In this document: positions 1 through 11,463 of the stretch, piece by piece
Position numbering within the stretch: position 1 is the first letter of the stretch
Layout: each line of letters starts with the position of its first letter
DNA from: an uncultured Collinsella sp.
GTDB taxonomy: Bacteria; Actinomycetota; Coriobacteriia; Coriobacteriales; Coriobacteriaceae
Assembly: GCA_902496645.1 (NCBI GenBank)
Contig: CABVBR010000055.1
Location: forward strand, 1-11,463
Length of the DNA: 11,463 nucleotides
Direction of reading: 5' to 3'
Position numbers and translations under genes: made by a program
The notes under the pieces: generated by a model
Told to the model about the DNA's origin: nothing
What the model saw: the letters and a program-made list of their open reading frames with translations, nothing else
Database searches by the model: none

Positions 1-394
1 CATGCAGTAACTCGGCAATCTCTGAGGTCGAAAAGCCCAGATAGTAATAGAGCACGATGGGAACACGGAATCGCTCCGGAAGTCGCATAACGTCTGACAG
101 GACCGCCTTGGACTCCTCCTGCGCCGTCGAAAGCGAATCGGCCAGGTTCTCAATATCCTCCACACGCCTCCATGGCTTTCGAAAGAGCGATTTGCATTCA
201 TTGATCGTGACCCGGATAAGCCAGCGGCGAAGATGCTCCCGACTTTCAAAGTGTCCATCGCTTTTGAGCAACTTAAGAAAGACGTCTTGTGCAACATCGT
301 CGGCATCGGCGCGATCGCGCAGGTACGTCAATGCGATTCGAAACACGACATCCCGGTGATCTTCGACCGCCTGTCTAAAAGCTTGTTCTTCCAT
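1..394 (-). CDS. ECF-type RNA polymerase sigma factor, 3' end cut by window edge
   Basis: Translating the minus strand from ATG at 394 gives an open frame of 131 codons that runs off the left edge. It begins MEEQAFRQAVEDHRDVVFRI. Region 2 is visible at about residues 10-75, with the core-binding signature DADDVAQDVFLKLL (about 30-43) and the region 2.3/2.4 stretch RRWLIRVTINECKSLFRK. After a short linker, region 4 starts near residue 105 (LPERFRVPIVLYYYLGFSTS, then EIAELL), the -35-reading helix-turn-helix, and is truncated. The two-domain layout without region 1 or 3 is that of the extracytoplasmic-function group. The start is supported by a strong Shine-Dalgarno, GGGAGGTGATT, directly before ATG. 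ECF genes usually precede an anti-sigma gene; that would lie outside the window. The gene lies about 200 bp downstream of rpoC on the same strand, beyond the rpoC terminator, and has its own promoter. The family call is firm; the regulon is unknown. Confidence 0.9.
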   Translation of the reverse strand, partial: MEEQAFRQAVEDHRDVVFRIALTYLRDRADADDVAQDVFLKLLKSDGHFESREHLRRWLIRVTINECKSLFRKPWRRVEDIENLADSLSTAQEESKAVLSDVMRLPERFRVPIVLYYYLGFSTSEIAELLH

Positions 395-442
395 AATCAC
401 CTCCCGGTGATGCTGATATTTCTTGCTGAGGCCCTCACCATA

Positions 443-471
443 GATACGCTCTGGCCGGACGAAATGTTTCA
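443..471 (-). promoter_or_regulatory. Probable ECF-sigma (SigW-like) autoregulatory promoter
   Basis: On the minus strand the sequence reads TGAAAC (466-471), a 17-nt spacer, then CGTATC (443-448). This matches the TGAAAC / CGTA pattern known for SigW-class ECF promoters. It ends about 49 nt upstream of the sigma-factor ATG, leaving a short leader with a strong ribosome binding site. Its position before an ECF gene suggests that the sigma factor transcribes itself; that is inference. No convincing housekeeping promoter is obvious in the same gap. Confidence 0.7.
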
Positions 472-488
472 AATTCAAGCAGGAATAA

Positions 489-521
489 CCTACCAAAATA
501 AACCTATCCCCTTTTGGCAGG
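489..521. repeat. Imperfect inverted repeat between rpoC terminator and ECF promoter
   Basis: Arms CCTACCAAAA (489-498) and TTTTGGCAGG (512-521) are complementary except at one position, with a 13-nt loop. On the plus strand the second arm is followed by TTTTCTTC, so it could act as a weak terminator against plus-strand transcription. On the minus strand no U-tract follows. It could also be an operator or chance in an AT-rich gap. Confidence 0.3.
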
Positions 522-532
522 TTTTCTTCAAC

Positions 533-569
533 AAAAAAGACCCGCTTCCCTGTTGGGAAACGGGTCTTT
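533..569 (-). terminator. Intrinsic terminator of rpoBC
   Basis: A nine-pair stem AAAGACCCG (536-544) / CGGGTCTTT (561-569) continues, after one mismatch, with TTCCC (546-550) / GGGAA (555-559) around a 4-nt loop. The A-run at 533-538 becomes a U-tract at the 3' end of minus-strand RNA. It lies 27 nt beyond the rpoC stop codon and upstream of the ECF sigma promoter, so it insulates the two units. Confidence 0.92.
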
Positions 570-595
570 GGAAGGGCGGTTAACGTACTTGGAAG

Positions 596-5074
<4,479 letters not shown>

Positions 5075-5080
5075 AGTCAA

Positions 5081-8572
<3,492 letters not shown>

Positions 8573-8608
8573 CAGGTTTTTCCTCCTTCACGGAAATGCT
8601 CGGTGGGT

Positions 8609-8629
8609 TGGCGAGGCATAGCTTCGCCA
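8609..8629 (-). promoter_or_regulatory. Small hairpin in rpoB leader
   Basis: Minus-strand RNA reads TGGCGA (8624-8629) pairing with TCGCCA (8609-8614), with a mismatch, two more inner pairs and a 3-nt loop. It lies between the proposed promoter and the rpoB Shine-Dalgarno (about 8582-8588). No U-tract follows, so it is not a terminator. A role in mRNA stability or translation is possible but unproven. Confidence 0.35.
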
Positions 8630-8645
8630 GTTATCGCAACCTAAT

Positions 8646-8673
8646 AGTTTATCAGGTACCGACCGTTGGGCAA
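8646..8673 (-). promoter_or_regulatory. Candidate housekeeping promoter for rpoBC
   Basis: Minus-strand TTGCCC (8668-8673), a 16-nt spacer and TAAACT (8646-8651), each 4 of 6 to the consensus. A-rich tracts lie just upstream on the same strand and could act as UP elements. It would give a leader of about 70 nt with a good Shine-Dalgarno. The strong terminator after galU means rpoB needs its own promoter. The rest of the 8573-8840 gap holds a perfect ATATGCATAT palindrome (8741-8750) and no convincing gene. Confidence 0.45.
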
Positions 8674-8835
8674 GAAAAGCCTTGACGCGATTGAGTTTTT
8701 GGAGTAGCAAAGTTTTTCGACAGAAAAGATGCAGGTAGATATATGCATATCGAACAGGTGTTCATATAATTTCTGTGAATGAAGTCGAGGATGCGGCCGT
8801 TGACGGCGGAACGAAAGAGAGACAGCAGCACGCAT

Positions 8836-8868
8836 AAAAAACGGGTGCAGACCAAAGTCCGCACCCGT
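8836..8868 (-). terminator. Intrinsic terminator of galU
   Basis: ACGGGTGC (8841-8848) pairs with GCACCCGT (8861-8868). Inside, after one mismatch, GAC/GTC closes a CAAA loop. The A-run 8836-8841 gives a U-tract in minus-strand RNA. It lies 20 nt past the galU stop and separates galU from rpoB. Confidence 0.92.
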
Positions 8869-8888
8869 ACATGTCGATGCCCGAAGGC

Positions 8889-9797
8889 TTACTTGCGCAT
8901 CAAGCCGCCGCGCTCGTCGATGGCGTCCCAGAAGGCGTCGGCGAAGCGAGGATCGCTTGCGGCCATGAGGGCGTTGGTGGCCATCCAGCCGGAGGGAGTG
9001 CCGGTGTCATAGCCCGAAAGCGGGTCGATGACGACGGCGTACATAGCCTCGCGATCGAGCGAACGGGCCATGGCGTCGGTAAGCTGGATCTCGCCGCCCT
9101 TGCCGGCCTGCTGATCGGCGAGCAGGTCCATGACCAGCGGGCTCAGCAGGTAACGGCCGACGATGTACAGGTTGGAGGGAGCTGCCTCGGGGGCAGGCTT
9201 CTCAACCAGACCGCCGATACGCCAAACTGCGCCCGGCTCGGCATCGGCAACATTCTCGAAGCCCTCGAGCGAACCCACGCGGTCACCGGCGATAACGCCA
9301 TAACGGCTGACTTCCTCGGGAGCGCACGCGGCGACGGCGATAACCGAAGCGCCACCGTGCTCCTTGGAGACGGCGAGCATCTTGTCGCAGATGTCGCGGT
9401 TGGGCACAACGTAGTCGCCCAGAAGAACCAGGAAGTTCTCCCCTGCCACGGCGTCGGCGGCAGAGCGAATGGCGTGACCGAGGCCCTTGGGCTCGTACTG
9501 GTAGCGGAAGTCGACCGGCATGCCGCCCGCATGGGCGACGGCATCGGCATAGGCATTCTTGCCGCGCTCGCGCAGCAGGTTCTCAAGCGAGCGATCGGGC
9601 TGGAAGTAGCTCAGCAGCTCGGGCTTACCAGGAGAGGTAACGATGATGGCGTCATCGACCTCCTCGGGGTCGAGTGCCTCCTCGACGACGTACTGGATAA
9701 CGGGCTTGTCGAGCACCGGCAGCATCTCTTTAGGCGTGCACTTGGTGCCAGGCAGAAAACGCGTGCCAAGACCGGCGGCGGGGATGATTGCCTTCAT
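8889..9797 (-). CDS. galU: UTP--glucose-1-phosphate uridylyltransferase
   Basis: A cytoplasmic nucleotidyltransferase of 302 aa that makes UDP-glucose from UTP and glucose-1-phosphate, feeding galactose metabolism, glycolipids and cell-surface polysaccharides. The N-terminal nucleotide-binding signature is MKAIIPAAGLGTRFLPGTK followed by CTPKEMLPV; DKPVIQYVVEEA follows. Further family blocks are EPKGLGHAI, FLVLLGDYVV (the metal-site aspartate region; the more usual form has GDD), GGLVEKP, GRYLLSP, GGEIQLTDAM and YDTGTPSGW. The size is normal for bacterial GalU. The ATG at 9797 is chosen because the family begins at this MKAIIPAAG; an in-frame extension up to 9905 adds 36 residues unlike the family. 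AAAGGA lies about 12 nt upstream, a rather long spacing. The gene stands alone between the rplL terminator and its own terminator, an unusual place between rplJL and rpoBC. Confidence 0.95.
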   Translation of the reverse strand: MKAIIPAAGLGTRFLPGTKCTPKEMLPVLDKPVIQYVVEEALDPEEVDDAIIVTSPGKPELLSYFQPDRSLENLLRERGKNAYADAVAHAGGMPVDFRYQYEPKGLGHAIRSAADAVAGENFLVLLGDYVVPNRDICDKMLAVSKEHGGASVIAVAACAPEEVSRYGVIAGDRVGSLEGFENVADAEPGAVWRIGGLVEKPAPEAAPSNLYIVGRYLLSPLVMDLLADQQAGKGGEIQLTDAMARSLDREAMYAVVIDPLSGYDTGTPSGWMATNALMAASDPRFADAFWDAIDERGGLMRK

Positions 9798-9819
9798 GTT
9801 ATTCAAAGATCCTTTCGCA

Positions 9820-9857
9820 GGCGCACATGCGCCCCATGCGTGCGGCACACAGCCGCA
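9820..9857 (-). promoter_or_regulatory. Two tandem hairpins in the galU leader
   Basis: Minus-strand RNA can form TGCGGC/GCCGCA (9841-9857, 5-nt loop) and GGCGCA/TGCGCC (9820-9833, 2-nt loop) directly before the GAAAGG ribosome-binding region. They are GC-rich, without a U-tract, so they are more likely to affect stability or translation than termination. They match no riboswitch that I recognise. Confidence 0.35.
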
Positions 9858-10045
9858 GACCAAATTGCGATACCGGAGTATCTTACTGCCGAAACCATGT
9901 ATCACTACAAGGCAAAGACAATTCTTCAGCAGGTCAACGCAAATTATTGCTCGAATGGTGCAATTTTACGCCCCAGCGGTAACGGGATTGGCACGGCGAA
10001 GACAGCGATGTTCTGCATGCCGAGCAATGGGAATGAGGGGCCAAA
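9858..10045 (-). other. galU upstream region, promoter unresolved
   Basis: This gap follows the rplL terminator, so galU should have its own promoter here. Partial candidates on the minus strand are a TAAAAT -10-like box (9963-9968) without a good -35, and TAAGATACT next to the inverted repeat GATAC/GTATC (9869-9882). Neither is convincing. I see no small gene in this stretch. Confidence 0.3.
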
Positions 10046-10081
10046 ACAAAAAAGACGGGGCTCGCATAGCGAGTCCCGTCT
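10046..10081 (-). terminator. Intrinsic terminator of rplJL
   Basis: A 13-bp stem with one G-U-type wobble, 10053-10065 with 10069-10081, closes a 3-nt ATA loop. The A-run 10048-10053 provides the U-tract on the minus strand. It lies about 28 nt after the rplL stop and ends the ribosomal protein unit before galU. Confidence 0.93.
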
Positions 10082-10108
10082 GCAAAGAAATCTGGCGAGA
10101 AAGCCTGA

Positions 10109-10486
10109 TTACTTGAGGGTGACAGCAGCGCCAGCAGCCTCGAGCTTCTCCTTGGCAGCCTCGGCGTCCTCCTTCTTGGCACCCTCGAGAACAGCCTTGG
10201 GAGCGCCCTCGACGACCTCCTTGGCCTCCTTCAGGCCAAGGTTGGTGAGCTCACGGACGGCCTTGATGACCTGGATCTTGTTGTCGCCGAAGCCCTCGAG
10301 CACGACGTCAAACTCGGTCTTCTCCTCGGCCTCAGCAGCGCCAGCAGCAGGAGCGGCGACAACAGCGGCAGGAGCAGCGGCGGAAACGCCGAAGGTGTCC
10401 TCGATAGCCTTGACGAGCTCGGAAGCCTCGAGAAGGGTCATTTCCTTAAGAGCATCGATGATCTCATCGGTGGTAAGCTTAGCCAT
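10109..10486 (-). CDS. rplL: 50S ribosomal protein L7/L12
   Basis: The stalk protein, 125 aa, present as dimers on L10, which recruits translation factors and stimulates their GTPase activity. An N-terminal helical dimerisation domain (about 1-33, MAKLTTDEIIDALKEMTLL onward) is followed by a flexible Ala/Pro-rich hinge (about 34-55) and the factor-binding C-terminal domain containing KTEFDVVLEGFGDNKIQVIK, LGLKEAKEVVEGAP and the final EAAGAAVTLK. The length is typical. ATG at 10486 is the start: AAAGGA lies 7 nt upstream and the family begins MAKLT. An upstream in-frame ATG (10519) would add 11 residues without family support. It follows rplJ by 102 nt and is followed by a strong terminator. 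Confidence 0.97.
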   Translation of the reverse strand: MAKLTTDEIIDALKEMTLLEASELVKAIEDTFGVSAAAPAAVVAAPAAGAAEAEEKTEFDVVLEGFGDNKIQVIKAVRELTNLGLKEAKEVVEGAPKAVLEGAKKEDAEAAKEKLEAAGAAVTLK

Positions 10487-10504
10487 TTCTAAGTCCTTTC
10501 GGTT

Positions 10505-10570
10505 TCCGTGCGGATGCACGGAGATCAGTTAAAACACGGCGCGAATGCGCCAGGGGTGCGGCGTTGCCGC
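10505..10570 (-). promoter_or_regulatory. Three hairpins between rplJ and rplL
   Basis: Minus-strand RNA can form GCGGC/GCCGC (10558-10570), GGCGC/GCGCC (10538-10551) and TCCGTGC/GCACGGA (10505-10522). The middle one is followed by GTGTTTTAAC, a short U-run that might give leaky termination or an RNase target. The last sits just above the rplL Shine-Dalgarno. L12 is needed in several copies per L10, so independent control of rplL mRNA would make sense; that is inference. Confidence 0.4.
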
Positions 10571-10588
10571 CGCGGGTGAAAACAGCGA

Positions 10589-11110
10589 CTAGGCTGCCTT
10601 CTGCTCGGAGACCTGCTGGATCGAACGAGCGAGACCAGAGGAAACGCCGTTGACGCAGACAGCGATGTCGCGAGCGAAACCGGAGATGAGACCGGCGATC
10701 TGGCCGAGAAGCTGATCCTTGGTGGGCAGCTCGGCGATAGCCTTAACATCATCAGCGGAAACGGCCTTGCCGTCGGAGATACCGCCCTTGATCTCAAGGA
10801 CGCCCTTGGACTGAGCGGAGAAGTCCTTAAGGGCCTTAGCGGCCTCGACCGGCTCGGACTCGTAGAACACATAAGCGACGGGGCCGGCGAGGATCTCGTC
10901 GAGCTCGGGCTGCTCCTGGTTCTTGAGAGCGATCTTGACCAGGTTGTTCTTGTAGACCTTCATCTCGGCGCCGCACTCGCGAAGCTGATGACGCAGCTCC
11001 TGAGCCTGCTTAACCGTCAGACCGTTGTAGTTGACGACGAACAGACCGGCGTTCTCGGCGATACGGGACTCGATCTCTGCAACCTTGTCGATTTTGTACT
11101 GCTGGGGCAT
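10589..11110 (-). CDS. rplJ: 50S ribosomal protein L10
   Basis: The stalk base protein, 173 aa, which binds 23S rRNA through its N-terminal domain and carries L7/L12 dimers on its C-terminal helix. It also represses its own mRNA in many bacteria. Family features: KVAEIESRIAENAGLFVVNY, the GLTVKQAQELRHQLRECGAE segment, KVYKNNLVKIAL, LAGPVAYVF and the long C-terminal helical part starting ELPTKDQLLGQIAGLI. The length is normal. ATG at 11110 is preceded by GAGGAGGTG with 6 nt spacing, a strong ribosome binding site. It is the first gene of the rplJ-rplL unit, behind a long leader with an attenuator-like structure. Confidence 0.97.
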   Translation of the reverse strand: MPQQYKIDKVAEIESRIAENAGLFVVNYNGLTVKQAQELRHQLRECGAEMKVYKNNLVKIALKNQEQPELDEILAGPVAYVFYESEPVEAAKALKDFSAQSKGVLEIKGGISDGKAVSADDVKAIAELPTKDQLLGQIAGLISGFARDIAVCVNGVSSGLARSIQQVSEQKAA

Positions 11111-11175
11111 GAATTACACCTCCTCAAATTCTTTCCGGGCACGGTCCGCCACAAGGACGTGACGGGGGCATGTCC

Positions 11176-11212
11176 AAAAAGAAAGCCCCCGCGCTGCATG
11201 AGCGACGGGGGC
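11176..11212 (-). terminator. Attenuator-type terminator in the rplJ leader
   Basis: GCCCCCG/CGGGGGC (11206-11212 with 11185-11191) encloses CGCT/AGCG (11192-11195 with 11201-11204), a 5-nt loop and one bulged base. On the minus strand it is followed by TTTCTTTTT (11184 down to 11176). It lies between the rplJ promoter and the rplJ start, so it would stop transcription before the gene unless bypassed. Confidence 0.85.
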
Positions 11213-11320
11213 GAGAAGACATATCTACTCGACCACCTCGGCTGGCGGGATGACCCATTAAGCTCGCGGGCAAAGCCCGTTTGCGCCGGCTGTCTCTGGC
11301 AGCGGATTCGTGCGTGAACC
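11213..11320 (-). ncRNA. Putative ribosomal protein L10 leader RNA
   Basis: The minus-strand leader contains AGAGACAGCCGG (near 11287-11298), a CGGGC-UUU-GCCCG hairpin, CUUAAU (11257-11262), a GGG-UCAU-CCC hairpin and GCCGAGGU (about 11235-11242), in the order I recall for the L10 leader family. A further hairpin (11213-11230) leads into the terminator. In that family L10 or L10-L12 binding lowers expression of the operon. Boundaries are approximate and no covariance search was possible. Confidence 0.7.
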
Positions 11321-11326
11321 GAAAGT

Positions 11327-11355
11327 ATTATGGCGGGGACCCCGGCGTCGGTCAA
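11327..11355 (-). promoter_or_regulatory. Strong promoter of rplJ-rplL
   Basis: Minus-strand TTGACC (11350-11355), a 17-nt spacer and CATAAT (11327-11332), each 5 of 6 to the sigma-70-type consensus. The spacer contains the palindrome CGGGG-A-CCCCG (11334-11344). Transcription would start near 11320 and cover the L10 leader. Confidence 0.85.
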
Positions 11356-11463
11356 CGGGCGCGAGGATTCGTACACAAACCCTGCATACGCTCCGGTCCG
11401 AGGGGCCGGGTTGAGATTTTCGCTCGGTCAAGTCCTGGCTCGCACGAAGAGCACATTAAGTGC
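11356..11463. other. Region upstream of rplJ promoter, no gene seen
   Basis: I see no coding sequence here on either strand. Minus-strand ACTTGACC (about 11426-11433) resembles a -35 box but lacks a matching -10. CCGG arms enclose a 9-nt loop near 11393-11409, and GCAC/GTGC arms lie at the edge (11451-11463). rplK-rplA, the usual neighbours, are not visible. Confidence 0.4.

Noticed and set aside
57..583. Plus-strand open frames opposite the ECF sigma gene
   Set aside because: The minus strand gives a clear ECF sigma protein with a strong ribosome binding site and promoter. The plus-strand translations have no recognisable motifs.
8765..8770. TATAAT on the plus strand upstream of rpoB
   Set aside because: There is no matching -35 at the right spacing and no plus-strand gene downstream; the next genes run the other way.
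8641..8864. Minus-strand open frames of 64 and 70 codons between rpoB and galU
   Set aside because: The longer one starts inside the galU terminator, and both have no good ribosome binding site. The region is better explained as the rpoB upstream and promoter region.
9798..9905. N-terminal extension of galU
   Set aside because: The 36 extra residues do not resemble the family and contain the leader hairpins. The family begins at MKAIIPAAG, coded from 9797.
8871..10532. A long plus-strand open frame across galU and rplL
   Set aside because: It is antisense to two well-identified genes and crosses two terminators. It has no domain character and no supporting start signal.
11017..11376. Open frames overlapping the rplJ leader on both strands
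   Set aside because: They run through the rplJ promoter, L10 leader and attenuator, overlap rplJ, and encode arginine/serine-rich sequence typical of shadow frames.

Overview
The window is a compact, GC-rich piece of core bacterial chromosome with every convincing gene on the minus strand. In transcription order (right to left) they are rplJ (L10), rplL (L7/L12), galU (UTP-glucose-1-phosphate uridylyltransferase), rpoB, rpoC and the 5' part of an ECF sigma-factor gene cut by the left edge. The long actinobacterial-type RpoC, the acidic tails on both large RNA polymerase subunits and the gene order suggest a Coriobacteriia member, Collinsella-like. That placement is inference from protein character, not from a database match.

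Right part (10109-11463): a near-consensus promoter (11327-11355) drives rplJ-rplL. A long leader carries what looks like an L10 autoregulatory leader RNA followed by an intrinsic terminator (attenuator) upstream of rplJ. Three small hairpins separate rplJ from rplL, and a strong terminator follows rplL. Middle (8573-10108): galU is a separate unit with its own leader and its own strong terminator, so the usual rplJL-rpoBC linkage is interrupted. Left-centre (536-8572): rpoB and rpoC are tightly coupled, in the same reading frame and separated by one TAG stop plus at most two codons, and they end at a strong terminator. Left edge (1-471): an ECF sigma gene with a perfect-looking SigW-type promoter (TGAAAC-N17-CGTATC), which suggests autoregulation.

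The genes encode L10 and the L12 stalk protein, an enzyme making UDP-glucose for envelope or exopolysaccharide synthesis, the catalytic core of RNA polymerase, and an alternative specificity factor for that polymerase.

The most remarkable content is inside the RNA polymerase genes. RpoC has a C-terminal extension containing a domain that aligns without gaps to the alpha-subunit C-terminal domain (alphaCTD), keeping most of its DNA-contact residues, followed by an acidic tail. RpoB and RpoC also depart from near-universal residues at the active centre: fork loop 2 is replaced by an unrelated, longer segment, the lysine equivalent to E. coli beta K1065 is arginine, and the bridge helix, trigger loop and other normally invariant positions are changed. 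The reading frames are intact and I rechecked the codons, so these look like real lineage features rather than sequencing errors. How widespread they are could not be tested here.
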